Assembly (NCBI RefSeq): GCF_013410115.1 | Contig: NZ_JACCCV010000002.1 | Coordinates: forward strand, 248,001 to 312,000 | Source: Tunturiibacter gelidiferens | GTDB lineage: Bacteria > Acidobacteriota > Terriglobia > Terriglobales > Acidobacteriaceae | Reading direction: 5' to 3' | Length of the DNA stretch: 64,000 nucleotides | Shown: one piece after another, positions 27,173 through 36,739 of the stretch | Numbering within the stretch: position 1 is the first letter of the stretch | Layout of the letters: every line of letters starts with the position of its first letter | Translations under genes and position numbers: made by a program | The notes under the pieces: generated by a model | Seen by the model: only the letters and a program-made list of their open reading frames with translations | Database searches by the model: none | Told to the model about the DNA's origin: nothing

Positions 27173-27874
27173 TCAGTTGCCTCCACTCTTCATGGTTGAT
27201 GTCCAGTGGCCGGTTTGATCCTGGATTTTTTGACGGGCCTGGTCTTTCCACCACGCTTCCAAACCGGGCATCTCCAGCATTTTGCGAGCATAGCTAGCGT
27301 CGAATTCGAGATACATGCAGCGGTTGATTGCCGGTATCGAGCCCTCCTGGTTGACTCGTTCCTCGATGATCCACTGGTTTCCTGCTTGAAGGGTGCCCGG
27401 TTCTAGTACGCGCAGATAAAAGCCAGTGCGATTTTCGAGAATGGTGAGCTTGACCCAGTCTGGACGTCCAATTCGTCGGGCAAGATTGGCGCAAGGGACG
27501 CGCGGGCCGCTGACCTGGACGAGCGTGGTTCCCAGCCGCACTCTATCGCCCACACATACCTGATCTTCGGCAATATGATCGAGGGTGACGTTTTCTCCGA
27601 CACATCCGGCTTGCAGATTCATCTTGTAGTGGGTGTTCCAGAAGGAGTAGTGATCGGTCAAATGCGCGCAGACCGCTGCGCCCGGACCTCCATGATAACG
27701 CTGGGCAACCTTGTCACCGGCGAGTCCGTGAAGAGAGACCTGCACCGGACCATCGACGCGATCACGAAAGATCGACGAGGTCCAGGTGCCACGCTCGTCG
27801 GTGATCGATTTGGGCTGGCCAGTGAAGACCGCTTGAACGATGGCGGGTTTGGTCATACCTTCGATTTTAGGCAT
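27173..27874 (-). CDS. MOSC domain protein, YiiM-like
   Basis: 233 residues. MOSC motifs are visible: VSLHGLAGDKVAQRYHGGPG, VGENVTLDHIAEDQVCVGD and VSGPRVPCANLARRIG with the conserved Cys, then FYLRVLEPG. YiiM-type proteins use molybdenum cofactor to reduce N-hydroxylated base analogues. A second ATG 18 bases in (27856) is an equally good start. A second MOSC protein is fused to a reductase at 20399-22153, but this one is free-standing. Convergent with the alcohol dehydrogenase. Confidence 0.88.
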   Translation of the reverse strand: MPKIEGMTKPAIVQAVFTGQPKSITDERGTWTSSIFRDRVDGPVQVSLHGLAGDKVAQRYHGGPGAAVCAHLTDHYSFWNTHYKMNLQAGCVGENVTLDHIAEDQVCVGDRVRLGTTLVQVSGPRVPCANLARRIGRPDWVKLTILENRTGFYLRVLEPGTLQAGNQWIIEERVNQEGSIPAINRCMYLEFDASYARKMLEMPGLEAWWKDQARQKIQDQTGHWTSTMKSGGN

Positions 27875-27932
27875 GCCTGCTGAATAGGTCGAGGTCTCAA
27901 GTTTGCGCAGATACTTTAGACTCAGGATCAGA

Positions 27933-30221
27933 ATGATGCGACGAGTGTTGGTTACTGGATTAGTGGTGGGGTCTTCCCTGCTGTCTGGGTGGGCGAGCGC
28001 GCAGGGTACGAAGCTGTGGAGCGTGGAACGCTACGACGAGATGGAAAAAGGCAATGCGGAAGGTGTGTCTATCCGCAGCGATGGACGGCTGGAGGCGGGG
28101 CCGGCCAGTTCACTGGTGTATGAGAGTGGGAAGAGCTATGCGTGGGCGCTGGCGAGCGATGCCGCGGGGAACGGCTACGTGGGGTTGGGTGGGACGGCGG
28201 CCGGGTCAGCGTTGGTGATGAAGGTGACGCCGGAGGGGGCGGCTACGCAGATCTTTGCGGGGAAGGAACTGGCGGTGCAGGCGCTTCGTGTGGCGGCGGA
28301 TGGAAGTGTGCTGGCGGCGACTTCGCCGGATGGGAAGGTGTATCGGATTCCTGGGGGTGGTGGGGCGGCGGTGGTGGTGTTCGATCCTGCGATGACGGAG
28401 GAGAAGCCGAAGTATCTTTGGGACCTGGCGGTGGGTAAAGGCGGCGAGGTGTATGTGGCGGCGGGTGCTCCGGCGGTGGTGTACCGGGTGCCTGCGGGAG
28501 GCGGCAAGGCGGAGGTGTTGTTCAAGACGGCGGATCAGCACATTCGGTGTCTGTTGCTGGCGCCAGATGGAACGTTGTGGGCTGGGTCGGATGGCTCGGG
28601 TGTGGTGTACCGGTTTGCGACGGGGACGGTGGGGGCGAAGCCGTTTGCGGCTTACGCCGCGGGACGGCGAGAGATTACTGCGCTGGCGATGGATGCAGCT
28701 GGAGATGTGTATGCGGCGGGTGTGGGGACGAAGGGACACTCGACGCTGCCGCCGCTGCCGGTGACGGGCGGCGTGGGGGTGACGATCACGTTTGTGCAGC
28801 CGGGGTCGTCGACGGCAGCGGGGTCGAATACGCTGGTGCCGGATGGGTCGGAGATCTACAGGATTGCGGCGGATGGGGCTCCGCAGAAGCTGCTGACGCT
28901 GAAGGATGATGTGGTGTATGCGCTGGCGGTTCGGAATGGGAGTTTGCTGGCGGCGACGGGAAATCGCGGGCGCGTCTACAGGATTGATGTGGGCAAGATC
29001 GATGCGGGGAAGACGGATGCGGGACGCCTGGATGCGAGTGGCAGCGGGCGCTTCAGTGATGTTGCGCATCTGGAGGCCTCGCAAGGGATGGCGTTTGCCG
29101 CAGTGAAGGATGGGTTGCTGATAGCGACGAGTAATAGCGGGAAGGTATTTCGGCTGGGAGATGCGGTTGCGCCGGCGACCTATACGAGTGATGTCTTCGA
29201 TGCGCAGAGCTTTTCGCAGTGGGGGCGCGCGGAGGTAAGGGCTGGGTCGGCCGCGGGGTTCGATCTGTTTGTGCGGAGCGGTAATGTGGAGAGCCCGGTG
29301 ATGGGATGGAGTGAGTGGGCTCGCGTTGGCAGGGACGGGAGCTTCGCGGTGCCTCCGGGACGATTTGTGCAGTGGAAGGCTGTGCTGCGTAGCGGCGGAT
29401 CGGTGGATGCTGTGGGGCTGAACTATCTGCAGCGGAATCTGGCTCCGGTGGTGGACGAGGTGGTGGTGCAGCCGGGGGCGCGGGTGACGCCGGTGACGCC
29501 GGTTGCGGCGAACGCTACGGTGCAGGTCGCCTTCCCTGCTGCTGCGGGGGCTACGCCTGCGGTGAGTTTTTCGACAGATTCGAACGCTGCTCCGCTGATG
29601 GCGCAGAAGGACAAGACGGCGGTTACGGTGCGGTGGATGGCACATGACGACAACGGCGATGATCTGATGTTTGCCGTGTGGTATCGCGGGGTGGGTGAGG
29701 CGAACTGGCGGTTATTGAAGGACAAAATTTCGGAGAGGGTCTACAGCTTCGATTCTGCGCTGCTGCCTGATGGGAGATACGAGGTGAAGGTGGTGGCGAG
29801 CGATGCTCCTGTGCATACGGATGCGGAGGCGTTGACGGGAGAGCGGGCGAGTGAGGTATTTGTGGTGGATACGACGCCGCCGGTGCCTGGGGTGCTGACG
29901 GCGGAGGTTGTCGTCCGGGGAATTACGAAGAGTGGTGCGGGTAAAGCGAATGAATATTCATGGGTTCGGATTCATGCGGCTCTGGAGGCTCGGGACGCTA
30001 CTTCGCCGATCGCTCACGCTGAGTATTCCATCGATGCGGGGCCGTGGCAGTATTTGGAGCCAAAGGGAAAAGTCTCTGATTCGATGACGGAGGTGTATGA
30101 CTTTACGGTTGAGGCACCGGAGGCGACTGATGCCGCGCAGGATGCGAAGGAGCATGTGCTGGCGGTGAGGGTATACGACCGGTATGAGAATGTCGTCGCA
30201 GTGAAGGCGGTGGTGCGGTAG
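27933..30221 (+). CDS. Secreted beta-propeller protein
   Basis: About 762 residues from ATG 27933 (a TTG 30 bases upstream is in frame). A signal peptide (RVLVTGLVVGSSLLSGWASA) is followed by repeated blades such as ALRVAADGSVLAATSPDGKV, CLLLAPDGTLWAGSDGSGVV and ALAVRNGSLLAATGNRGRVY, a WD40/NHL-like propeller. The C-terminal third resembles fibronectin/Ig-like strands (VNYLQRN-type, DDNGDDLMFAVWYRGVGEANW). Role unknown, probably extracytoplasmic binding. Its stop overlaps the next start by one base (TAGTG), so it is cotranscribed with the TRIC-type channel gene. Confidence 0.75.
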   Translation: MMRRVLVTGLVVGSSLLSGWASAQGTKLWSVERYDEMEKGNAEGVSIRSDGRLEAGPASSLVYESGKSYAWALASDAAGNGYVGLGGTAAGSALVMKVTPEGAATQIFAGKELAVQALRVAADGSVLAATSPDGKVYRIPGGGGAAVVVFDPAMTEEKPKYLWDLAVGKGGEVYVAAGAPAVVYRVPAGGGKAEVLFKTADQHIRCLLLAPDGTLWAGSDGSGVVYRFATGTVGAKPFAAYAAGRREITALAMDAAGDVYAAGVGTKGHSTLPPLPVTGGVGVTITFVQPGSSTAAGSNTLVPDGSEIYRIAADGAPQKLLTLKDDVVYALAVRNGSLLAATGNRGRVYRIDVGKIDAGKTDAGRLDASGSGRFSDVAHLEASQGMAFAAVKDGLLIATSNSGKVFRLGDAVAPATYTSDVFDAQSFSQWGRAEVRAGSAAGFDLFVRSGNVESPVMGWSEWARVGRDGSFAVPPGRFVQWKAVLRSGGSVDAVGLNYLQRNLAPVVDEVVVQPGARVTPVTPVAANATVQVAFPAAAGATPAVSFSTDSNAAPLMAQKDKTAVTVRWMAHDDNGDDLMFAVWYRGVGEANWRLLKDKISERVYSFDSALLPDGRYEVKVVASDAPVHTDAEALTGERASEVFVVDTTPPVPGVLTAEVVVRGITKSGAGKANEYSWVRIHAALEARDATSPIAHAEYSIDAGPWQYLEPKGKVSDSMTEVYDFTVEAPEATDAAQDAKEHVLAVRVYDRYENVVAVKAVVR

Positions 30222-30868
30222 TGGCGCTGCGAGACTGGTTTCCGAAGTACAGGCAGGATGTGGTGCTGTTGGCGGTGGACCTGGTGGGGACGTTCGTGTT
30301 TGCGGTAGAGGGGGCGCTGGCGGGGATTCGCGGCGAGTTGGATCTGCTGGGACTGCTGGTTGTGTCGTTCGTGACGGCGCTCGGTGGTGGGACGGTGAGG
30401 GATCTGCTGATCGGGGCGGTGCCTCCGAATAGTATTCGCGATTGGAGGTATGGAGCTACGGCGTTTGCGGGTGGTGGAGCGGTGTTTTGTTTTTATCAAT
30501 CGTTTCAGCATGTGCCGCAGCAGTTGTTGATTACGCTGGACGCGGCTGGGCTGGCGTTGTTTGCGATGGCAGGCGCGGGAAAGGCGCTGGAGTTTGGGAT
30601 CAACCCGATGATCGCGGTGCTGATGGGTGTGCTCACCGGCGTGGGTGGTGGGACGATACGGGATGTGCTGATGACGCGGGTGCCAGGGATTTTGAACACG
30701 GATATTTATGCGTCGGCTGCGCTGGCGGGAGCGGCAGTGATGGTGATTGGGTTGGCGCTGAAGGTGCCGAGGACGATTGCTATGACGGTGGGTGGGGTTT
30801 GTTGCTTTGTGCTGCGGATGGTGGCGGTGGCGCGGCATTGGAATCTGCCTAAGGTGATCTCGCACTGA
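30221..30868 (+). CDS. TRIC-type (YicG/UPF0126) trimeric cation channel
   Basis: 215 residues, GTG start overlapping the previous stop by one base. Seven hydrophobic segments contain two internal-repeat motifs: ALGGGTVRDLLIG and GVGGGTIRDVLMT, each GGGTxRD, the hallmark of bacterial trimeric intracellular cation channels that conduct potassium or sodium. The C-terminus (MVAVARHWNLP) is also typical. It acts in the inner membrane. An extragenic repeat follows. Confidence 0.9.
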   Translation: MALRDWFPKYRQDVVLLAVDLVGTFVFAVEGALAGIRGELDLLGLLVVSFVTALGGGTVRDLLIGAVPPNSIRDWRYGATAFAGGGAVFCFYQSFQHVPQQLLITLDAAGLALFAMAGAGKALEFGINPMIAVLMGVLTGVGGGTIRDVLMTRVPGILNTDIYASAALAGAAVMVIGLALKVPRTIAMTVGGVCCFVLRMVAVARHWNLPKVISH

Positions 30869-30876
30869 GGCTGCTT

Positions 30877-30935
30877 GTCCTGCCGGACGGGCCGCCTGCG
30901 CGGCGCGCGGTCACTTCGTGACTTGTATACCTTGT
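30877..30935. repeat. Intergenic repeat, family with copy at 61062
   Basis: Runs GTCCTGCCGGAC ... CGGTCACTTCGTGAC ... GTATACCTTGT. The same blocks in the same order appear at 61062-61120. Both lie directly after a stop codon and contain the palindrome GTCACTTCGTGAC. Confidence 0.6.
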
Positions 30936-31000
30936 TGAGGCGGGTGAAAGGCGTTGGGCCTCGCGTTGCTCGGCTGTGGCGGATAGTAAGCTGGAAGTCG

Positions 31001-32293
31001 ATGCGATTTGAATTTTTTATTGCGGCGCGTTATCTGCGGGCGAAGCGACGGCAGGCTGTGGTAGGGGTGATCACGGCAATTTCAGTGATTGGAGTGGCGG
31101 CGGGTGTCGCATCGCTGATTATTGCGCTGGCCATTACGAATGGGATGAGACGGGATCTGCAGGAGCGGCTGGTGGGGTCGACCTCGCATGTGGACCTGAT
31201 GAGGGTGGCGGGCGATGGGATACGGGACTGGCGACCGCTGCTGGCGCGGCTTCGCGGCGTGCCGCATGTGGTGGCCGCTGCTCCGGGATTGTATGGGCAG
31301 GTGCTGATCTCGAAGGGGGCGAGGAGTGGTGGTGGGTTGGTGAAGGGCGTGATTCCGGCGGATGAGAAGACGGTCGGGGATCTGCTGCAGAGTGTGGTGC
31401 AGGGCTCGGCTGCGGCGTTGGAGCCGGTTGCTGTGGCGGCTGCTCCTTGCGGGAGCGGGACGAGTGCGCGGAATGATTGCGGAGGAGGTGTGTCGCGGGA
31501 GATTCCGCCGATTGTGATTGGACAGGATATGGCGGAGTCGCTGGGGGCAAAGGTTGGGGATGGTGTGCTGGTGACGAGTCCTCAGGGTGAGTTGACGCCG
31601 CTGGGGCTGGTGCCGAAGTATGAGCGGTTTCAGTTGGCGGGGATCTTCAAGTCGGGGTTTTATCAGTATGACTCGAGCTATGCGTTTCTTCGGTTGGTGG
31701 ATGCGCAGAGGCTGTTCAGCGAGCCGGATCTGATCTCGGTGATCAGCTTCAAGGTGGATGATCTTTATCACGCGGATCGTGTGGGAAGGGCGATTGAAGA
31801 TGCGGCGGGCAAGGGGTTTCAGACGACGAACTGGATGGAGCAGAATCGTGAGTTGTTTCGCGCACTGAAGCTGGAGCAGGTGGTGACGTTTATCGTGCTG
31901 GCGCTGATTGTTTGTGTGGCTGCGCTGAATATTCTGATTGCGCTGACCATGATGGTGATGGAGAAGACGCGCGATATTGCAGTGCTGATGAGCTTCGGGG
32001 TGAGGGCGGATCAGGTGCGGCGGATCTTCTTGATGCAGGGGTTGCTGATCTCGGTGATTGGGACGGTGTTGGGGTTGATTCTTGGATATGGATTGAGTTG
32101 GCTGGGTGGGCACTACCGGTTTATCCGGCTGGATGCTGCGGTTTATTCGATTGATTATCTGCCGTTCGCGCCGCGGGTTGTGGATGCGGTGATTGTGGCG
32201 GCGGTGAGTCTGGGAGTGAGTCTGATTGCTACGATTTACCCGAGTGGAAGTGCGGCGAAGGTGTTGCCGGCGGAGGCTTTGCGATATGAATAG
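31001..32293 (+). CDS. Lipoprotein-releasing ABC transporter permease, LolC/LolE family
   Basis: 430 residues. The start FEFFIAARYLRAKRRQ and GVITAISVIGVAAGVASLII match LolC/E N-termini; a large periplasmic domain (about 60-290) and three further membrane helices (near 300-410, including LGLILGYGLSWLGG) follow, ending PAEALRYE, the usual terminus. Lol transporters extract lipoproteins from the inner membrane for transfer to LolA. ATG 31001 has GGAAG seven bases upstream; a longer frame begins in a repeat and is rejected. Its stop overlaps the next gene by eight bases. The periplasmic domain has a small insertion rich in Ala/Cys/Ser (about 145-165). Confidence 0.85.
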   Translation: MRFEFFIAARYLRAKRRQAVVGVITAISVIGVAAGVASLIIALAITNGMRRDLQERLVGSTSHVDLMRVAGDGIRDWRPLLARLRGVPHVVAAAPGLYGQVLISKGARSGGGLVKGVIPADEKTVGDLLQSVVQGSAAALEPVAVAAAPCGSGTSARNDCGGGVSREIPPIVIGQDMAESLGAKVGDGVLVTSPQGELTPLGLVPKYERFQLAGIFKSGFYQYDSSYAFLRLVDAQRLFSEPDLISVISFKVDDLYHADRVGRAIEDAAGKGFQTTNWMEQNRELFRALKLEQVVTFIVLALIVCVAALNILIALTMMVMEKTRDIAVLMSFGVRADQVRRIFLMQGLLISVIGTVLGLILGYGLSWLGGHYRFIRLDAAVYSIDYLPFAPRVVDAVIVAAVSLGVSLIATIYPSGSAAKVLPAEALRYE

Positions 32294-32768
32294 TCCGAGA
32301 TTGAAGTATGGGCAGTTGGCGCCGGAGGGTTTGGCGCGGATGCAAGAGCTGGAGCATTACCTGAATACTCAGACGGGGCTGGAGGCTTCGTTGATGGGGT
32401 TGGTGCGGTTGAAGGCTTCGTTGACGAATGGATGTGAGTATTGCGTTCGTGTGCATACTGCGGAGCTGAAGAGGGCGAATGAGACGGCGGAGCGGATTGC
32501 GGAGGTTGGTGATTGGCGCGGGTCTGAGGCTTACACGAAGCGGGAGCGGGCGGCGCTGGCCTGGACGGAGGCGGTGACGAATATTCAGGATGGACATGCT
32601 CCGGATGCGGTGTATGACGAGGTGAGGGAGCACTTCAGCGAGATCGAGACAGTGAATTTGACGCTGGTGATTACGACGATCAATGCCTGGAATCGGATTG
32701 CGATTTCGCTGGGGGCGCATTCGGGGCACGGCAGTGCGAAGGGCGTCGGTGGAGAGATACGTGGCTGA
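32286..32768 (+). CDS. AhpD-like carboxymuconolactone decarboxylase family protein
   Basis: 160 residues. The CxxC redox motif CEYCVRVHTAEL (with His four residues after the second Cys) and LTLVITTINAWNRIAISL are AhpD/CMD family signatures. Such proteins serve as alkyl-hydroperoxide reductase partners or thiol peroxidases. It overlaps the permease gene by eight bases and lies 100 bases before the cognate ATPase, separating the two parts of one transporter. Confidence 0.9.
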   Translation: MNSPRLKYGQLAPEGLARMQELEHYLNTQTGLEASLMGLVRLKASLTNGCEYCVRVHTAELKRANETAERIAEVGDWRGSEAYTKRERAALAWTEAVTNIQDGHAPDAVYDEVREHFSEIETVNLTLVITTINAWNRIAISLGAHSGHGSAKGVGGEIRG

Positions 32769-32774
32769 ATGGCA

Positions 32775-32860
32775 AAATGCGGGGGTCTCTCCACTGCGTC
32801 GCGCGATGAGGCCGCGCGACTCCGGTCGAGATGGCGCTTCTATTGGGAATGGATGGATGA
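32775..32860. repeat. Intergenic repeat between AhpD-like gene and lolD
   Basis: Contains AAAATGCGGGGGTCTCTCCA and GCGCGATGAGGCCGCGCG, then CGGTCGAGATG. Similar blocks (AAATGCGGGGGTCTTG; ACGATGAGGCCGTGAACAG; CGGTCGAAATGAC) occur at 36773-36893. The central part is palindromic. Confidence 0.55.
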
Positions 32861-32869
32861 GGTGAAGGG

Positions 32870-33688
32870 TTGAGCGATCCGCTGAATGGCGATGTTCGGT
32901 TTGAGAATGAGGGGACGCTGGAGCCATTGCCGGTGGTGCGGGAGCGGACGGTGGTGATGCGGGCGGTTGGGCTGACGAAGATCTATGCGGCGGTTGCTTC
33001 GAGTGGCGGGTCTTCGAGCAGAGGTTCGGCGAGTAGTAGCTCGGCGCGACCGGCGCTGGAGCTGTTTCGTGGGCTGGATCTACGGGTTCACGCTGGCGAG
33101 ATGGTCGCGATTGTGGGCGAGAGTGGCGCGGGGAAGAGTTCCCTGCTGCATCTGCTGGCGGCGCTGGATACGCCGACGGCGGGCGAGGTTTGGTGCGGTG
33201 ATAGTCGGTTGAGCTCGTTTACGCCGAAGCAGGCTGCGGAGTATCGCAATCGCGATGTGGGGTATGTCTGGCAGTTTCATTACTTGTTGCCGGAGTTTTC
33301 GGCGCTGGAGAATGTGGCGATGCCGCTGCTGGCTCGCGGCTTGAAACGGGCGGAGGCGCTGGAGAAGGCGCGGTTTTGGCTGGGGCAGGTGGGACTGGGG
33401 GATCGGGCGGAGCACCGTTCGGGGGAGTTGAGCGGAGGAGAGCAACAGAGGGTGAGCCTGGCGCGGGCGCTGGTGACGGAGCCGAGGCTGCTGCTGGCGG
33501 ATGAGCCGACGGGCGATCTGGATGGGAAGACGGCGGAGGCGGTGTTCAGTTTGATTCAGCGGCTGCATGAGGCGCATGGGCTGACGAGTGTGCTGGTGAC
33601 GCATAACCTGGAGTTTGCCGAGCGATGCGATCGGGTGCTGAAGCTGCGAGAGGGTCGGTTGGTGGACGCGCGAACGGGGAAGATGTAG
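32870..33688 (+). CDS. lolD: Lipoprotein-releasing ABC transporter ATP-binding protein LolD
   Basis: 272 residues from TTG 32870, with GAGGTGAA about five bases upstream. Walker A GESGAGKSS, Q-loop WQFHYLLPEFSALENV, signature LSGGEQQRVSLARAL, Walker B LLLADEPTGDLD and switch TH in LVTHNLEF are intact. LolD powers the permease encoded at 31001. The first 60 residues extend beyond the family norm and include a Ser/Gly-rich insertion (SSGGSSSRGSASSSSARPA) between the first two strands. Confidence 0.9.
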   Translation: MSDPLNGDVRFENEGTLEPLPVVRERTVVMRAVGLTKIYAAVASSGGSSSRGSASSSSARPALELFRGLDLRVHAGEMVAIVGESGAGKSSLLHLLAALDTPTAGEVWCGDSRLSSFTPKQAAEYRNRDVGYVWQFHYLLPEFSALENVAMPLLARGLKRAEALEKARFWLGQVGLGDRAEHRSGELSGGEQQRVSLARALVTEPRLLLADEPTGDLDGKTAEAVFSLIQRLHEAHGLTSVLVTHNLEFAERCDRVLKLREGRLVDARTGKM

Positions 33689-34188
33689 TTCGAACGGAAC
33701 GGGATCGAGAGATCGAAGGTTCAGCCGCTACGTTCGGGCGTTCACGATCTGACAAAGCTGACTCGTATCTTTGCTGTGGCGGCTTTGATTCGACTTAGTG
33801 TTTTTTTGGGAAGCAACCTCCGAGAGGACCGAGATCTCCACAGTGAACAGCGTCCGATCTTCCTATCCTTCAGTGATTTGGCAAGACTGCTCCTTCCCTG
33901 CTCTCGAAATCATCTAATCAACAGAAGGAATGGAAGTTTTCTAAAGTGCACCTAATTTGGTGCTGGTTTTGCACAGGTTGCGTCTAAAAGAGTGCTAAGT
34001 TATGCATAACTTTCGAGGGATTTCGAATATTTTGGACGGACGACTACACTAAGAAGTAGTGGGATGGATGCTTCGCAGGTTGAAGTAGCCTGATTTGTCT
34101 CTGGGAGCGAGCGGCACGGAGACGGTTGTTGGGACCAACGGCGCTATGCGGCCTTCGGGCTGGATGGTGGCCGGCTTGAAGGGGATAT
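33689..34188. other. Leader region of clpC with a 16-bp palindrome
   Basis: 500 bases without a gene. AAGTTATGCATAACTT (33997-34012) is a perfect palindrome about 180 bases upstream of clpC. It directly follows GAGTGCTAA (33990-33998), which matches one half of the CIRCE heat-shock operator but lacks a matching left half at the correct spacing. The region is more AT-rich than its neighbours. No other structure was found. Confidence 0.45.
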
Positions 34189-36657
34189 ATGTTCGAACGC
34201 TATACGGAGAAGGCGCGGCGGGTGATCTTTTTTGCTCGCTATGAGGCCAGTCAGTTTGGGTCGCCTTACATCGAGACTGAGCACCTGCTGCTTGGTCTGT
34301 TGCGTGAGGACAAGGCATTGACGAACCGCTTCTTGCGGTCGCACGCGTCGGTGGAGTCGATACGCAAACAGATTGAAGGCCATACGACGATTCGGGAGAA
34401 GGTGTCGACTTCGGTCGATCTGCCGCTCTCGAATGAGTGCAAGCGAGTGTTGGCGTATGCGGCGGAGGAGGCAGAGCGGCTCTCGCATAAACATATTGGG
34501 ACCGAGCATCTGCTGCTGGGACTGCTGCGCGAGGAGAAGTGCTTTGCGGCAGAGATTCTGCAGGAGCGTGGGTTGCGGTTGCCGGCGATTCGTGAAGAGC
34601 TGCAGCGGACGACGCAGGAGAAGGCTCCTTCGTCTGGCAGCGGAAAGGGACAGCGCGGCGAGCAGAGCATGCTGGCGGAGTTTTCGCGGGACCTGACGCA
34701 GTCGGCGATGGATCAACAACTCGATCCGCTGGTTGGCAGGGATAGCGAAGTGGATCGGGTGATCCAGATTCTGTGCCGGCGCACGAAGAATAATCCGGTG
34801 CTGATTGGTGAGCCTGGCGTGGGTAAGACTGCCATCGTTGAAGGGCTAGCGCAGAAGATTGCCGATGGCGAGGTGCCGAGTTTCCTTGCGGATAAGCGGG
34901 TGCTGGCGCTTGATCTTTCGCTGATCGTTGCGGGAACGAAGTATCGCGGGCAATTTGAAGAACGGCTGAAGACGATCATGAAGGAGCTGATGGAGAATCA
35001 GAACTCGATCGTGTTTATCGATGAGTTGCATACGCTGGTTGGCGCTGGGTCGGCGGAGGGGTCCCTGGATGCTGCCAATATCCTCAAGCCTGCTCTGTCT
35101 CGCGGTGAGATTCAGTGCATCGGCGCGACAACCCCTGCGGAGTACCGGAAGTCGATTGAGAAGGATCGGTCGCTTGAGCGCAGATTCCAGGCGGTTAAAG
35201 TTCCACCGCCGAACGAAGAAGATGCGATCAAGATCATCATGGGGATCAAAGAGAAGTACGAGAAGTTCCATGCGGTGAGTTATACGGACGACGCGATTAC
35301 GTTTTCGGTGTCGCACTCGAGCCGGTATATTCCTGATCGGTTCCTGCCGGATAAGGCGATTGATTTGATCGATGAGGCTGGTGCGCGCGTGAAGTTGCGG
35401 CAGACCTCGATGCCTGAAGAGCTGACCGAGGTGCAGAAGCGGATCAAGTTCATCGTGCACAGGATGGAGAACGCGATTGCGAATCATGAGTTCGAGAAGG
35501 CTCGGTTCTACTCGGATGAAGAGCGCAAGGAGCGGGAGAATCTGCGGGCGCTGCGCGACAAGTATCACCTGGACGATTCTTCGGCGGGGATTGTGACGCG
35601 GGGAGATATCGAGGATGTGGTGAGCCGCTGGACGGGCGTGCCGATTACGTCACTGAAGGAAGAGGAGACGCAGCGGTTGCTGCGGGTCGAGGAGGAGCTG
35701 CACAAGCGCGTGATCTCGCAGGATAAGGCGATCTCGGCGCTGGCGCGGGCTATTCGGCGATCGCGTGCGGGGTTGAAGAATCCTGCCCGACCGATTGGAA
35801 GCTTCCTGTTCCTTGGACCTACGGGCGTGGGTAAGACGGAGATGGCGCGGACGCTGGCGCAGTTCCTGTTCGGCAGCGAGAAGGCGCTTATTCGTTTCGA
35901 TATGTCGGAGTTCATGGAGAAGCACTCTGTGAGCAAGTTGATCGGTTCGCCTCCGGGATATGTGGGGTATGAAGAGGGCGGCCAGCTTACGGAGCGCGTG
36001 AAGCGTAATCCGTACTGCGTGGTGCTGCTCGATGAGATCGAGAAGGCACATCCGGATGTGTTCAATCTTCTGCTGCAGGTGTTTGAAGACGGGCAGCTGA
36101 CGGATGGTCTGGGCAACACGGTCGACTACAAGAACTGCATCGTTATCATGACGTCAAATATTGGAGCGAAGCATCTGCAGAAGCGGCAGGGGCTGGGCTT
36201 CCAGAGCGAGAAGGAGGATATGGTTCTCGACAAGATGGAGGAGCTGGTGCGGGGCGAGGTGAAGCGGACCTTCAACCCGGAGTTCCTGAATCGTCTGGAC
36301 GAGATCATCATCTTCACGTCGCTGTCGGATGCTGACCTGATGCAGATTCTCGAGCTGCTGGTGCAACAGTTGAACGTGAACCTTGTGCACAAGGCGATCA
36401 CTATCTCTGTGGCCGATGATGCGAAGAAGTGGATCATCGAGAAGACGGCTTCGGATCGGAGCTATGGGGCGCGGCCTCTGCGTCGCGCACTGCAACGGTT
36501 CGTCGAGGATCCTCTGTCGGAGGCGCTGATCGGCGGCGGGATCGTTGAGCGGCCGGCGTTCCTTGAGGTCTACATGGAGAACAACAAGCTGTACTACCGT
36601 CCGATCTCGGCCGATGGCGAAGAGAAGATGGCTGGGCTTGAACTGACCACCGTTTAG
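34189..36657 (+). CDS. clpC: ATP-dependent Clp protease ATP-binding subunit ClpC
   Basis: 822 residues. Two N-terminal Clp repeats begin [19 protein letters not shown] and [19 protein letters not shown]-1 has GEPGVGKT and FIDELHTL; a short middle domain (near 410-470) contains the ClpC-type coiled segment. AAA-2 has GPTGVGKT and [13 protein letters not shown]. The protein unfolds substrates for ClpP. GAAGGGG upstream supports ATG 34189. Followed by a strong terminator; clpP itself lies about 5 kb downstream with clpX. Confidence 0.95.
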   Translation: MFERYTEKARRVIFFARYEASQFGSPYIETEHLLLGLLREDKALTNRFLRSHASVESIRKQIEGHTTIREKVSTSVDLPLSNECKRVLAYAAEEAERLSHKHIGTEHLLLGLLREEKCFAAEILQERGLRLPAIREELQRTTQEKAPSSGSGKGQRGEQSMLAEFSRDLTQSAMDQQLDPLVGRDSEVDRVIQILCRRTKNNPVLIGEPGVGKTAIVEGLAQKIADGEVPSFLADKRVLALDLSLIVAGTKYRGQFEERLKTIMKELMENQNSIVFIDELHTLVGAGSAEGSLDAANILKPALSRGEIQCIGATTPAEYRKSIEKDRSLERRFQAVKVPPPNEEDAIKIIMGIKEKYEKFHAVSYTDDAITFSVSHSSRYIPDRFLPDKAIDLIDEAGARVKLRQTSMPEELTEVQKRIKFIVHRMENAIANHEFEKARFYSDEERKERENLRALRDKYHLDDSSAGIVTRGDIEDVVSRWTGVPITSLKEEETQRLLRVEEELHKRVISQDKAISALARAIRRSRAGLKNPARPIGSFLFLGPTGVGKTEMARTLAQFLFGSEKALIRFDMSEFMEKHSVSKLIGSPPGYVGYEEGGQLTERVKRNPYCVVLLDEIEKAHPDVFNLLLQVFEDGQLTDGLGNTVDYKNCIVIMTSNIGAKHLQKRQGLGFQSEKEDMVLDKMEELVRGEVKRTFNPEFLNRLDEIIIFTSLSDADLMQILELLVQQLNVNLVHKAITISVADDAKKWIIEKTASDRSYGARPLRRALQRFVEDPLSEALIGGGIVERPAFLEVYMENNKLYYRPISADGEEKMAGLELTTV

Positions 36658-36680
36658 CGCTGTTAGCGCGGATTCGACTT

Positions 36681-36718
36681 CAAACGCCTCGGCTGACCGC
36701 CGGGGCGTTTGATTTTTT
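36681..36718 (+). terminator. Rho-independent terminator of clpC
   Basis: A 12-bp stem, CAAACGCCTCGG with CCGGGGCGTTTG (one G-T pair), seven-base loop, followed by a T-run (GATTTTTT). It starts 24 bases after the clpC stop. Confidence 0.9.
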
Positions 36719-36739
36719 GGAGCTTGCCGAAGCTTGAAA

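Noticed and set aside
28206..29645. 479-codon minus-strand frame opposite the beta-propeller gene
   Set aside because: Arg/His-rich translation typical of an antisense shadow.
33963..33998. Full CIRCE heat-shock operator before clpC
   Set aside because: Only the right half GAGTGCTAA is good; the left half and the nine-base spacing do not match.
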